Below are positions 48,301-50,547 of a stretch of DNA of 64,000 nt, piece after piece. The notes beneath the pieces were generated by a model, which was not told the DNA's origin, ran no database searches, and saw only the letters and a program-made list of their open reading frames with translations. Each line of letters opens with the position of its first letter. The stretch's first letter is position 1. The position numbers and the translations under genes are program-made. The DNA comes from Lithodes maja (lineage: Eukaryota > Arthropoda > Malacostraca > Decapoda > Lithodidae). Where the stretch lies: NCBI GenBank assembly GCA_037953745.1, contig JBAKBP010007899.1, positions 1 to 64,000 of the forward strand. Reading direction: 5' to 3'.

Positions 48301-48353
48301 CCTTTGCTCCGGCGCTTAGCTGGCCTCACAGTGATTCCTCTGGCGATAAATAA
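6389..48353 (+). CDS. Kdm4: KDM4-family JmjC histone lysine demethylase, whole gene (8 coding exons)
   Basis: Fe(II)/2-oxoglutarate-dependent nuclear demethylase; the KDM4 family acts on methylated histone H3K9/H3K36. The exons are 6389-6517, 7664-7848, 11084-11207, 12051-12199, 14498-14687, 16419-16567, 40713-40877 and 44864-48353. All introns are GT-AG and phases match throughout, giving 4581 nt or 1526 residues plus stop. JmjN spans about residues 10-55 and JmjC about 140-310. Iron ligands are H188, E190 and H276; 2OG contacts Y132, N198 and K206; zinc ligands C234, H240, C306 and C308. All are present at the vertebrate KDM4A numbers. No PHD or Tudor domain is seen. Two C2H2 fingers lie at ~512-532 and ~542-563. 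The start is the ATG directly after an acceptor (TTATTACAG), so 5' UTR exons lie upstream and were not located. The core is certain; the join to the last exon rests on splice phase and sites. Confidence 0.9.
7664..7848 (+). CDS. Kdm4: KDM4 exon 2 (end of JmjN and linker, residues 44-105)
   Basis: Acceptor CTTCCCCCAG, donor GTCAGT. Begins IIPPPEWCPRKSGYD, as in the KDM4 JmjN/linker, and ends KLANSD plus two bases of a split arginine codon. Length 185 nt, phase 2. Confidence 0.93.
7879..8272. mobile_element. TTAA-flanked MITE, family A copy 1 (394 bp)
   Basis: Lies between TTAA at 7875 and TTAA at 8273 in KDM4 intron 2. Both ends read inward as GGGGGGATSGG. A second copy in the opposite orientation lies at 57282-57645. 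The interior repeats ATGGGGCAAACATCTTA-like units. The TTAA target suggests mobilisation by a piggyBac-type transposase. Confidence 0.8.
8612..9020 (+). mobile_element. Retroposon with CAACAAC tail, copy in KDM4 intron 2
   Basis: Plus-strand copy of the 54008-54529 repeat, starting at the same internal point (GGTGATGGGCTGG) as the 5513-5918 copy. It ends GGAACAGCAACAACAAA. Weakly matching AACTG-containing flanks may be a decayed target duplication. Confidence 0.75.
9135..10871 (+). CDS. CR1-group LINE ORF2, 5'-truncated but open (element Z)
   Basis: About 578 codons of ORF2 remain, starting in the linker before the reverse transcriptase (YIVNKCESDPRLFYKYINSK). The endonuclease is missing. 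RT motifs are intact: LDLSKAFDKVPHKRL (motif A), SGVPQGSVLAPLMF (motif B) and MFADDVKIM (motif C, about 10078). The C-terminal block RPRLEYAAVVWSPHLKKHI...GHSYK...WNGLEEEVV...FKKKLDK is typical of the CR1/L2 group. The frame is open to TAG at 10871. The open frame upstream of 9135 belongs to other sequence and is accidental. The copy sits in KDM4 intron 2 and is the only LINE of this group here without AC-repeat flanks. Confidence 0.85.
   Translation, partial: EYQYIVNKCESDPRLFYKYINSKLKVKKQITKLRVDARTYENVSDMCEVMNNKLGSVFTREEGFDEPQAGVLESGLSKIEITRDELLSAMRGLEVRKAMGPDEMSAWVLKECAEQLVEPVRDIIQASLDKGQVPVEWKRANIIPIYKNGNPEDPLNYRPVSLTSIVCKICEKLIRKRWMKMLERKKIITPKQFGFREGTSCVTSLLCYYSRVIDVLQEKGGWVDCVYLDLSKAFDKVPHKRLLSKLETLGCVRGSLLKWMESYLTDREMRTNIRGTCSSWRKVESGVPQGSVLAPLMFLMYVNDLPIGINSYMSMFADDVKIMRQITNKSSCEELQGDLDKIYEWSTKWKMKFNISKCHVLNMGRSVNRPNWEYRMGDNIISKAEKEKDLGLIIQDNLSPEKHINKLFSGMYAMAGNMKVALNYLDETMVAKIMKSMIRPRLEYAAVVWSPHLKKHIHKLERIQRAVTRLVPSLRELPYEGRLDKLNLPSLKERRERGDMIMMYKCARGLERLDREDILIMDTGITRGHSYKVKRPTCKNDIRKFSFPYRCIDKWNGLEEEVVGARNIHIFKKKLDKK
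10872..10947 (+). mobile_element. 3' end of LINE element Z
   Basis: After the ORF2 stop comes GGGACAACACGAGCTTAGCT, which contains a small GAGC/GCTC stem. It is followed by two copies of ACAATTAGGTAAAT. The same layout ends the other CR1-group elements here, so stem plus short tandem tail is a family trait. Confidence 0.75.
11084..11207 (+). CDS. Kdm4: KDM4 exon 3 (residues 105-146, contains Y132)
   Basis: Acceptor TTTTCTTGCAG, donor GTAAGT. Encodes YEDLERKYWKNITYVSPIYG, with the 2-oxoglutarate-contacting tyrosine at residue 132. Length 124 nt; ends in phase 0. Confidence 0.93.
11836..11906. repeat. Perfect 33-bp inverted repeat with 5-nt loop
   Basis: Arms 11836-11868 and 11874-11906 are exact reverse complements. 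The left arm begins TCAAAAGGGAGTGAAAATAC and the loop is TTATG. It lies in KDM4 intron 3. No flanking element was recognised. Confidence 0.95.
12051..12199 (+). CDS. Kdm4: KDM4 exon 4 (JmjC, residues 147-196, H188 and E190)
   Basis: Acceptor TTGCCCTCAG, donor GTAGAT. Contains GMWKTTFAWHTEDMDLY, with the two iron ligands of the HxE motif at residues 188 and 190. Length 149 nt; ends in phase 2. Confidence 0.95.
12252..12351 (-). repeat. Dispersed ~100-bp repeat
   Basis: The core TTCCACATAGCGATTTTGAT, a T-rich stretch and TTTGCAAGTTTTA in order recur at about 15718-15800 (+) and 52055-52150 (+), with a weaker copy near 50795-50905 (-). No ends or coding sequence are recognised. Confidence 0.7.
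12490..12660 (+). pseudogene. Decayed LINE C-terminal fragment (RTE-like)
   Basis: With frame changes the sequence reads as fragments such as REGRGAGRPPLRWR, then ALEDRGMT and EWRMLV. This is the usual C-terminal end of RTE-type and related LINE proteins. No intact frame exists. Confidence 0.45.
12824..12863 (-). mobile_element. 40-bp terminal fragment of the (AAC)n-tailed LINE/retroposon with 13-bp TSD
   Basis: The insert is only the 3' end shared by the repeats at 5.5, 8.6, 42 and 54 kb (GCTGCCTGGCCGAACAGCCC read on +). It is flanked by ACGTCCAGGTGTT at 12811-12823 and 12864-12876. It is thus an extremely 5'-truncated retrotransposition. Confidence 0.85.
13172..13594. mobile_element. Possible TTAA-flanked MITE
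   Basis: Flanked by TTAA at 13168 and 13595. The ends share TTAACNCT and AGCGGG at matching distances, with mismatches between. The interior has no credible gene. It fits a decayed piggyBac-type MITE but the inverted repeats are weak. Confidence 0.45.
13838..14330. repeat. 18-bp minisatellite, about 27 copies
   Basis: The unit GGGATTGTATTAGTGGTT is repeated almost without variation in KDM4 intron 4. Because 18 is a multiple of 3, several frames stay open (GIVLVV repeats on +, IQSQPL repeats on -). These are not genes. Confidence 0.97.
14498..14687 (+). CDS. Kdm4: KDM4 exon 5 (JmjC, residues 196-259)
   Basis: Acceptor TTCTTCTCACAG, donor GTGAGT. Encodes SINYLHFGAPKTWYAIPPEH with N198 and K206, and later C234 and H240 (KACPAYLRHK), half of the structural zinc site. 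Length 190 nt; ends in phase 0. Confidence 0.95.
14986..15056 (+). repeat. tRNA-like sequence (SINE head or tRNA pseudogene)
   Basis: A-box-like TAGCTCGATTGGTAGAG and B-box GGTTCGAGCC have normal tRNA spacing, and the anticodon position would read GCT. Anticodon and acceptor stems are mismatched, so a working tRNA is unlikely. Confidence 0.5.
15718..15800 (+). repeat. Dispersed ~100-bp repeat, second copy
   Basis: Same order of blocks as at 12252-12351: TTCCACATAGCGATTTTGAT, a T-rich middle and TTTGCAAGTTT. Between here and exon 6 I see only simple sequence, including a C run at about 15847-15860, and no gene. Confidence 0.65.
16419..16567 (+). CDS. Kdm4: KDM4 exon 6 (JmjC end, residues 260-309, H276)
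   Basis: Acceptor TCCTTTGACAG, donor GTAAGT. Contains FPYGYHAGFNHGFNCAES with the third iron ligand H276, and ends CQC, the C306/C308 pair of the zinc site. The donor GTAAGT runs directly into an AC repeat and then a LINE. The splice site itself is intact. Confidence 0.95.
16574..16589. repeat. AC microsatellite at the KDM4 exon 6 donor
   Basis: An (AC)8 tract begins six bases after the exon end and ends where LINE E begins. It is the left end of the AC-linked chain of elements that runs to 36350. Confidence 0.9.
16590..17568 (+). mobile_element. CR1-group LINE, 5'-truncated copy (element E)
   Basis: Starts inside the RT domain just before motif B and runs to the family 3' tail (ACAATTAGG repeats). 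The frame 16617-17564 holds MFADDAKLM and the full C-terminal region. An extra AG in the GAGAGAGA run near its end shifts the frame past the normal stop. It is nearly identical to 35344-36322 in element C, so both derive from one recent subfamily. AC repeats flank both sides (16574-16589 and 17569-17587). Confidence 0.9.
17823..18971 (+). CDS. LINE A ORF1p: coiled coil + RRM-like + C-terminal domain
   Basis: 382 codons, or 369 from the second ATG at 17862. Residues ~60-170 form a charged heptad-rich coiled coil. Next comes an RRM-like part (RRKCIVIRGDKEKH, then RPMKVQFRTVGIVEEIM), and then a basic C-terminal domain (IYIEKDLDLDERNKMKSLRD to RKWFIK). This order matches L1-type ORF1p (Transposase_22), an RNA-binding trimeric chaperone. 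The tail after about residue 320 is low complexity and overlaps ORF2. A run of eight Ts at 18728-18735 lies in the overlap. The domain call is by eye. Confidence 0.75.
   Translation: MEPNRCKQRPAGSMASGGRNRLSLPPSRVTRDPYDRDHEVFDISGFSEEGVAISAFAVRLNKLERKLEEQETKSLDYERREKRMANQIGILKDENYVLRVCISEMQEEMDRMKKDMKDVELKKDEFQKNEEVRNLKFSEIVKEQQIHRQGGNFEKDVVKVIRQKENLVRETAGRRKCIVIRGDKEKHNVKREERSGIERDRVREILQVVDEGVREWENEIEDMHRIGKYKQESSLSRPMKVQFRTVGIVEEIMNNKWRLKDKDCLKHIYIEKDLDLDERNKMKSLRDEVKELNAKRTEQEVDFFYWRLVGTKKRKWFIKSPQRKTEGQTENLGMNGRTGEASTSTEGQEGETGVNQEQVRGTGQVESTGEQGREGGVEAGGE
18737..21847 (+). CDS. LINE A ORF2p: AP endonuclease + reverse transcriptase
   Basis: About 1036 codons open in the -1 frame relative to ORF1, with ~235 nt of overlap. 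The AP-type endonuclease starts near residue 97 (YSNVDGLLSKKLEL) and holds ETKL, GDFNCKEVNW (~residue 240), SRLDLVFT and GKSDHKILEM (~316). The RT domain has NYRPVSLTSIVCKICEK, LDLKKAFDRVPHKRL, SGVPQGSVLGPIMF and MFADDAKIM (~766). The CR1/L2-type C-terminus follows. No stops or frameshifts are seen. The first ATG after the overlap is about 19027; how translation starts is unknown. Role: nicking of target DNA and target-primed reverse transcription. Confidence 0.9.
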   Translation: METGRNEEEEMVHQKPTEEDGGANRELRDERSDRGSEYQYRRTGGRDWCKPGTSERNRAGGEHGGARERRWSGSGGGVESGNIREREKKKGVRRGEMKLMYSNVDGLLSKKLELNDYIEKYKPHIMCLAETKLRGGTELGVLGWEGYNVWRKDREGKVGGGVLIMTDRNIEASEINLGNNRSEIIAVTIKDKDNKATDIAVAYIPPQTRAWKRDKYDQLITESLDALKILFNRRNKLLLTGDFNCKEVNWEGLDAGNNNESWGSKLLNLVTENMLTQHVRENTRIRGMDEPSRLDLVFTSDPHDVRKINYRCPLGKSDHKILEMEMDLGKNEERKEGHKINRYNYAKTDFKSLKHYFQSINWKELESLEMVQDKYRLFLKVYEEGIHKYVPRFQSGVKKEKEWFNIRCSKAQDRRNRAWNIARKRHSENNWNKYKEKRNEYVKIRREEQYKYERNIVEKCKNEPKLFYRFVNGKIKTKEGIVRLRVGTNSYEKDKELCEVMNEKLQSVFVKEEEFIEPNREMRTPQMPEMKVTKSEVLKLMQDLDVRKSMGPDGVAGWILKECAEELVEPIYEIIKSSLNEGDLPVEWKRANIVPIYKGGDRENPLNYRPVSLTSIVCKICEKIIRKKWTHFIEGQGVLSEKQFGFREGRSCVSNLLSFYSRVVDVTQEREGWVDCVYLDLKKAFDRVPHKRLLWKLQVVGGVHGRMLKWMENFLIGREMRTTIRDEYSQWRSVTSGVPQGSVLGPIMFLLYVNDMPENLNSHMNMFADDAKIMKNVTCIESCQDLQKDLDELHRWSQTWKMSFNAEKCHVLEVGTSEIRPSWVYKLGTEIIGKTRHEKDLGVIIQDDLSPEKHINMIIGGAYGIITNMRVAFNYLDEEMLRKLIMTMIRPRLEYAAVIWSPHLKKHINKLEKVQRIATKMIPRLKELTYEERLKTLQLPTLKERRERGDLITMFKGVKSLERVDREDLFVRDNGRTRGHEFKLRKGRCRKDTKKFSFPYRSIETWNNLEEEVVRARNINMFKSRLDKSKYGNRAT
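22004..22023. repeat. AC microsatellite between LINE A and LINE B
   Basis: An (AC)10 tract joins the tail of element A to the GAGAGAGAGACGAG 5' end of element B. Confidence 0.9.
22244..23828 (+). pseudogene. LINE B ORF1, interrupted by a MITE
   Basis: The N-terminal part (22244-22513, MADIEATDVSGECFYDEEGD) runs into the TTAA at 22514. The frame resumes at the second TTAA (22956) as coiled-coil sequence (KEQIKEYKEHLN). The later part (to 23828) holds the RRM-like RCVIMFGDVEGE, the MRPMKIRFKSTKVAEEVL block and the C-terminal RKWYLKKG. A run of nine Ts at 23675-23683 lies at the same point as the T run in element A, and ORF2 is open in the -1 frame from there. Confidence 0.85.
22518..22955. mobile_element. 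piggyBac-type MITE inside LINE B ORF1 (438 bp)
   Basis: Flanked by TTAA at 22514-22517 and 22956-22959. The inverted ends are CCCGTACAGCCCCAGC and CCCGTGGAGCCCCGGC, 13 of 16 matching, close to the CCCTCCAGCCCCGG end of the piggyBac element at 60722. GACGCGTCGG-type repeats lie just inside the left end. One TTAA restores the ORF1 reading frame, which proves target-site duplication of exactly TTAA. Confidence 0.93.
23714..26694 (+). pseudogene. LINE B ORF2, frameshifted
   Basis: Open from the ORF1 overlap to 25738, with endonuclease (YSNVDGLLSKKLEI, ETKL, GDFNCKEVDW, SRLDLMFT, GKSDHVVMDI) and the first half of RT (MKKAFDRVSH). A deletion near 25710 shifts the frame. It continues 25708-26463 with SGVPQGAVLAPIMF and MFADDAKIM. 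After a TAA it runs on in 26467-26694 (GRTRGHRYKL to FKAKLDN). Otherwise it is colinear with element A. Confidence 0.88.
26746..26790. repeat. AC then CCCA microsatellite before SINE 1
   Basis: (AC)n changes into (CCCA)n and ends at the tRNA-like head of SINE 1. Confidence 0.9.
26788..27228 (+). mobile_element. tRNA-derived SINE, copy 1 (LINE-tailed)
   Basis: The head CCGTAGCCTAGTAGGTAGAG with B-box GGGTTCAATCC has a good anticodon arm reading CAC, so it is tRNA-Val-like. The body follows (GGGCTTGTCTCC, GTACCTGG, GTGACGTCCC). The 3' end is GGAGGTGGGAAATAACGAGC, then ATGCTCACTCCCGCAA and a CAACTAGAGTAAGTAC tail. This closely matches the 3' end of LINE D. AC tracts lie on both sides. Confidence 0.88.
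27252..27731 (+). mobile_element. tRNA-derived SINE, copy 2
   Basis: Same tRNA-Val-like head and body as copy 1, about 95% identical through the body by eye. The 3' part differs: GGAGGCGCGATAATAATGAG, then CTTAGCTCGCATTGCG, and it ends CAAGTGAATAAC before a long AC tract. So the two copies carry different versions of the LINE-like tail. Confidence 0.85.
27732..27791. repeat. (AC)30 microsatellite
   Basis: A pure AC tract between SINE 2 and the 5' end of LINE C. Open frames of CVCVCV across it are artefacts. Confidence 0.97.
28021..29121 (+). CDS. LINE C ORF1p: coiled coil + RRM-like domain
   Basis: 366 intact codons from ATG at 28021 (MADFDGFEVGETEG). A heptad-rich coiled coil lies at ~75-150. 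The RRM-like region (RNKCIIVFGDIEEHI, TRPMRVQFRSRVTVDAIM) and the C-terminal block (ITIRKDMSIEDRN to LKKWYIKR) follow. The end is a duplicated E/V-rich tail (ERETVQVE repeated) that overlaps ORF2 by ~208 nt. The N-terminus resembles element B ORF1 more than element A. Confidence 0.78.
   Translation: MADFDGFEVGETEGILGKIIRELNDIKRWKEDMQEWKVSVSSQIEAICSICGAQAGDIEPGQDLSRASLKEIQTHMGQLRDENEALRLQLEEYKGQTKEMKTHVEEIKEKHNKWVNDEGGKVKEVAMKEIMEEQKKQSERENKDLESVVVKAMRRNEQVLRETIDRNKCIIVFGDIEEHIIERKARDKEEINKVKTLIKHVDEEGNNWRDDIEEVRRMGKYSKGNTRPMRVQFRSRVTVDAIMNVTWRLNLTSKFKKITIRKDMSIEDRNIRKELQTEANVKNGERTKEDEKKFFWRVWEGKLKKWYIKRRDEVGREKEMVRVTGEKAERGEVEIERETVQVEAEGGEVETERETVQVETREEETS
28914..30405 (+). pseudogene. LINE C ORF2, 5' half (endonuclease)
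   Basis: Open in the -1 frame relative to ORF1. The endonuclease starts about 29206 (MYTNIDGLISKKIEF) with ETKL, GGGVLIMV, GDFNCGEVDW, SRLDLLFT and GKSDHAVIEF. The frame runs through the linker (IVNKCNKEPKLFYSYINGK) and stops being LINE C at GTGGGTATGT (30396-30405), the left target duplication of LINE D. The last few codons of the open frame are LINE D tail. Confidence 0.88.
30459..33310 (-). pseudogene. LINE D ORF2 (endonuclease + RT), several breaks
   Basis: From high to low coordinates: endonuclease start (~33310-32899; YSNVDGLISKKLEL, then GWSEYRIWRRDR), a shift near 32900, GDFNCKEVNWEDLEAG and GKSDHAVLDIDLL (32905-32465), another shift near 32470, then the linker and RT start (32486-31836). 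A stop follows near 31836. The rest of RT lies at 31835-30459 with LDFKKAFDKVPHKRL, SGVPQGSVLAPIMF and MFADDAKLL, and a C-terminus ending FKARYDKHILG. The last 458 codons are open. Confidence 0.88.
33361..34292 (-). pseudogene. LINE D ORF1, broken N-terminus
   Basis: The block 34032-33361 is open and holds coiled coil (RKKLDEQKQQDVRIKDQVKS), the RRM-like RRANCLIISGVEEKEELDW, NRLVKIEFKSRRTCDEIM, and the C-terminal IYIRRDLPEEERKKEAELRK. Upstream coding is visible to an ATG near 34292, but a G-run frameshift and a TAA near 34040 break it. Confidence 0.75.
34639..36276 (+). pseudogene. LINE C ORF2, 3' half (reverse transcriptase)
   Basis: Resumes in the frame lost at 30398 (CEIMNDTLTSVFVEEDD). 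RT motifs: NYRPVSLTSVICKLCEK, LDFKKAFDKVPHKRL, SGVPQGSVLAPIMF, MFADDAKLM. A single A>T change relative to element E makes TAA near 35612. The frame then continues to 36276 (RTRGHDCKL, WNKLDGEVV, FKAKLDK). Confidence 0.9.
36323..36429. repeat. AC then ACTC microsatellite
   Basis: (AC)n at 36323-36350 changes into (ACTC)n to about 36429. This is the right end of the AC-linked chain. Confidence 0.95.
36429..36519. repeat. 46-bp tandem duplication
   Basis: The block CTATAGAGACCCTATAGTAC plus TGGAGATCGGACAACCTC occurs twice head to tail, immediately after the ACTC tract. From 36520 to 36940 nothing more is recognised. Confidence 0.9.
36945..37437 (+). mobile_element. tRNA-derived SINE X, forward copy
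   Basis: A-box-like GTGTGGTGGAGTGGTC and B-box GGGTTCAAATCCC (about 36990-37001), then a ~430-bp body. The body matches 37735-38222 in inverse orientation, including GTCTCACTCCCTAGACTGGA near the 3' end. The copy lacks the final tail. Confidence 0.8.
37440..37735 (+). pseudogene. CR1-group LINE RT relic between inverted SINEs
   Basis: Across frames one reads KVANIVPIYK, a DYGFRFGRSCTSNLLSLYDR-like block and a remnant of the motif A region (GFD). This is the start of the RT domain of the same LINE group. Many stops; only ~300 bp remain. Confidence 0.6.
37735..38222 (-). mobile_element. tRNA-derived SINE X, reverse copy with poly(A) tail
   Basis: Minus-strand copy with head at 38222 (GGGAGGTGTGGCAGAGTGGT), B-box GGGTTCGAATCCC near 38160-38172 and a body matching the forward copy. 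It ends in a poly(A) tail, seen as a T run near 37733-37750. It is the more complete of the two. Confidence 0.82.
38515..40000. repeat. Three ~270-bp internal repeats of the outer element
   Basis: Copies at about 38515-38775, 39450-39725 and 39725-40000 share AATCCCTTATACATTAACAT, TATAATATCCTTCCAGCACA and the GATTTACGTTTGATAGATT end. The last two are directly tandem. The first two are separated by the element at 38776-39449. Confidence 0.88.
38776..39449. mobile_element. Tigger/pogo-like DNA element, inner (674 bp)
   Basis: TA at 38774-38775 and 39450-39451. The inverted ends are CAGTAAACTTCCGTTAATCC on both sides. It contains a C run and four ~21-bp GGCTGGGGCTACCACAGGGG units (about 39256-39336). 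No transposase remains. Confidence 0.9.
40424..40505 (+). pseudogene. Decayed duplicate of KDM4 exon 7
   Basis: CATCCTAACATGGGTGACAT, GGTAAAG, ACGTTCGTAAAGCG, GACCGGTAC and GTACGAGCTTTGG follow the same order as the real exon at 40713. The acceptor AG has become AT and small indels break the frame. It is a non-functional local copy. Confidence 0.8.
40548..40625 (-). repeat. tRNA-like sequence (minus strand)
   Basis: On the minus strand an A-box-like GGTGGTCTAGTGGTTTAGG and B-box CTGGGTTCGAACCC are spaced as in tRNA genes with a long variable region. The acceptor stem is mismatched. A SINE head or tRNA pseudogene is likely. Confidence 0.5.
40713..40877 (+). CDS. Kdm4: KDM4 exon 7 (end of catalytic core, residues 309-364)
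   Basis: Acceptor TTCATCCTAACAG, donor GTGAGT. Completes the split arginine after CQC and encodes MVKISMDTFVKRFQPDRYEL, the standard segment after KDM4 JmjC. A Pro/Ser/Ala-rich linker follows. Ends with two bases of a split lysine. The 24 kb intron before it holds the LINE chain. Confidence 0.93.
40878..42036 (+). other. KDM4 intron 7, first part: no gene seen
   Basis: Contains small T-rich duplications (TATTCCTG...TTTTTCAG at about 40905 and 40975) and no recognisable gene or element. Confidence 0.5.
42045..43061 (-). mobile_element. Jockey/I-group LINE, 5'-truncated, with 8-bp TSD
   Basis: TCCTAGTT at 42037-42044 and 43062-43069 is the target duplication. On the minus strand a single frame runs from about 43061 to TAA near 42056. 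It holds the post-RT region (PKILGVTYDTQMTFKQHT; KQYIRSVMEYASPAWAPNL; LQTIQNKALKIITGC) and a CCHC-like end (CPGCNTAPHTIKHIIEDC). It ends with GGGCTGTTCGGCCAGGCAGC and an AAC tail. The endonuclease and RT core are missing. Confidence 0.85.
43371..43573. mobile_element. TTAA-type MITE, family C, degenerate copy
   Basis: Inverted copy of 43670-43874: CTTAAGAAGGACCTATGTTA and the CTGAATGGG-TTAA end are present. The left end merges with a C run (43358-43373), so the left TTAA is lost. Confidence 0.65.
43670..43874. mobile_element. TTAA-flanked MITE, family C (205 bp)
   Basis: TTAA at 43666 and 43875. Both ends read CCCCTTCA inward. Another copy at 53878-54616 is split by a retroposon. No coding capacity. 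Confidence 0.75.
44093..44181. repeat. Imperfect hairpin, ~30-bp arms
   Basis: GTTAAAAGTAAGATGATGAT at 44093 pairs with the complementary sequence ending at 44181 (CATCATCTTACTTTTAAC). The right arm has one extra CAT. It lies in KDM4 intron 7. Confidence 0.85.
44182..44863 (+). other. KDM4 intron 7, last part: no separate gene
   Basis: An A/T-rich intron tail ending in a pyrimidine tract (CCTTCCTTCCTATCCTATCCAG). An ATG at 44778 opens the frame of the last exon upstream of the acceptor. That extension is intronic. Confidence 0.65.
44864..48353 (+). CDS. Kdm4: KDM4 last exon: C2H2 fingers and long C-terminal tail (residues 364-1526)
   Basis: Acceptor TATCCTATCCAG; the first base completes the lysine codon split at exon 7, and the frame is open for 3.49 kb to TAA. 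Visible: a C2H2 finger at ~512-532 (CSRCDC...HVRAH) and a second at ~542-563 (CPLCEKYYCS...HNLRLH), Ser/Pro-rich stretches, a PLDLR motif resembling CtBP-binding PxDLS (~413 residues into the exon by position near 46013), a charged helix (KEKQLQEDQERMNAIALRKI), a cysteine cluster CTGQLCFICG and a basic NLS-like TKKRKKIARPPKR. Degenerate ~20-residue QA/SG repeats follow, and a conserved-looking C-terminus (PPYIPVVMVVSPFAQLPESG). No PHD or Tudor is found. The tail may bind DNA or cofactors. Alternative last exons cannot be excluded. Confidence 0.78.
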
Positions 48354-48630
48354 ATGTTGATGCCCGAAACCGTTGCTATCTCAGGAGTTGAATACAAAGA
48401 AGTATATAATTTTATTTTATTTTACTTTATTATCGTATTTGTGCTACATGGATAGTTAAGTTAAACTAAAAAACTGGAGTTTCATTTGATTGAAGTTACC
48501 TTTTTTTTTATCAGGCTTTGTTATAATTGAAATCCTATATTTACTTAATTGGTGTTGTGACAAGTAATCCTAACATACCGGGTACCAAAGAAAATATTAC
48601 TTTCGTAGTAATTTGAGAATTCCGGTGACT

Positions 48631-49700
48631 TTATACTCGATGGTAATGTAAATAGTTCAACCCTTCTATCCCACAGCAACCAATGTTGAGTTACCCAGTA
48701 AGAGACCAATCCGGAATATTTGCTCTCGTGAGTCTCGCCTCACCAACACGAGGAAGAAGATTGCCAGGCCTAAGAATAAAACTGTAACAAGAAAGGCGAC
48801 ACACATTGATAAGAGAATCCATGAGATATCGGTGCAGAAGCCTTGGATGTTCAAATTACGCATAACGAAGCAACAAGAATCAGAACTGCTCATAAGGCCA
48901 CAAACACTTTCATCTGGGTCGCAATCAAGATGACAACGAGCGTATGATGCACAGGCATCAAGTTGGACTCAATATAACAAGCACTTGACGTACAGGTGTC
49001 ATGTTCGTACTCCAATCCCAAGCACTTGAACCTTGGCCTCTCACAGTACCAGAAGTGTATACAGGTCTCCCTCGATTTACGATTGGGTTACGTTCCTGAA
49101 AACCGTATCTTAAATAGATAAATCATATAGCAAACCCTAATATTAATGGGGTAAATAGGGATGCGTTCTCGGACCAGCCAAAATCCAAACACAAACGCCT
49201 AAAAACCTATATTAATATCGTAAATCGGGGCATCGGATAGTGAAGGAAACCTGTACCGATCCAGCAAAGTTCTTCCCTCCCCCGTACATTCCGGTGGTGA
49301 TGGTGGTATCTCCTTTTGCTCAGCTGCCAGAGAGCGGAGTCTTTGATATCGGTAACGCCCTGCCGTCCTGGGATCCCGTCGCTCCGGCACTTAGCTGGCC
49401 TCGCAGTGATTGCTCTGGCGATAAATATATGTTGATGCCCCAAACCGTTGCTTACTCGAAGTTTAATACTGTACAAAGAAATATATAATTATATTTGATT
49501 TTACTTTACTATCTTATAAGTGCTAAATGTGGATAATTAAGTTAAAAAAAACACTGGTGATTCATATTAATGAAGTTACCTTGGTTATTAGACTATTATA
49601 ATTGAAATCCTTTATTTGCCTAATTTGTATGATGGCCAGTAAGCTTGGCGTACCAAAGAAAATATTACTTCTATAGTAATTTGAGAATTCCAGTGACGTC
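48631..49700 (+). pseudogene. Decayed tandem copy of the 3' part of the KDM4 last exon
   Basis: Starts GATGGTAATGTAAATAGTTC, matching the coding sequence at about 47508. It follows the exon end, stop and 3' flank to about 49700. It has stops, deletions in the repeat region and a TA-flanked MITE. The last block (49256-49430) still reads PPYIPVVMVVSPFAQLPESG, with a few later changes. Confidence 0.9.
49062..49253. mobile_element. TA-flanked MITE, pogo/Tigger-like (192 bp)
   Basis: Ends CAGGTCTCCCTCGATTTACG (left) and CAGGTTTCCTTCACTATCCG (right, reverse complement), TA at 49060-49061 and 49254-49255. It interrupts the KDM4 exon duplicate exactly where the parent reads GTATATCG. A second copy lies at 53519-53708. 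Confidence 0.85.
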
Positions 49701-50082
49701 TGATAATTTTCGCTTCTTTTTTCCTTCTCTCCCCATTTTGTAATCTCATTCACTCTTAATATTACCAAATCCGTCACATATTCCTAACGTGTTTGTTTTT
49801 CTTGAATATTACCCATTTGTAGATAATTTTCATTCATATTCTCCCCTGTTTATCATTAAAAGAAAATTCATTTATACTTAACATGTTTGTATTTCTTCAA
49901 TATTACCAATTTGTAGGTAATTTTCATCCATATTGTCAACTGTTCAAGTGCCATTATTAATAACCTGTTTCTCTCTTCTGTTTCCCCCCTATTTTCTTTA
50001 CCAACCCTTCTGCCAACACCTCTCACCTCCTTTATTTTACTGTACCACCACCATCATCACTTAAACAGTCTGGTTTATGGTA
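49701..50082. other. No gene seen
   Basis: A/T-rich sequence with two similar GTTTGT-TTCTT-ATATTACC-TTTGTAG blocks (about 49790-49825 and 49884-49918). No coding or RNA signal. Confidence 0.5.
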
Positions 50083-50547
50083 AATTTCTGTACTACCTCT
50101 AATGGTGTATACGGATTTCTGTACTACCTCTAATGGTGTATATGGATTTCTGTACTACCTCTAATGGTGTATACGGATTTCTGTACTACCTCTAATGGTG
50201 TATACGGATTTCTGTACTACCTCTAATGGTGTATACGGATTTCTGTACTACCTCTAATGGTGTATACGGATTTCTGTACTACCTCTAATGGTGTATACGG
50301 ATTTCTGTACTACCTCTAATGGTGTATATGGATTTCTGTACTACCTCTAATGGTGTATATGGATTTCTGTACTACCTCTAATGGTGTATACGGATTTCTG
50401 TACTACCTCTAATGGTGTATACGGATTTCTGTACTACCTCTAATGGTGTATACGGATTTCTGTACTACCTCTAATGGTGTATATGGATTTCTGTACTACC
50501 TCTAATGGTGTATATGGATTTCTGTACTACCTCTAATGGTGTATACG
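50083..50547. repeat. 31-bp minisatellite, about 15 copies
   Basis: Unit GGATTTCTGTACTACCTCTA plus ATGGTGTATAC, with a C/T variant at the last base that appears in blocks. Non-coding. Confidence 0.95.

Noticed and set aside
50083..50547. CRISPR-like array
   Set aside because: Units are directly adjacent with no unique spacers; this is a minisatellite in a eukaryotic genome.
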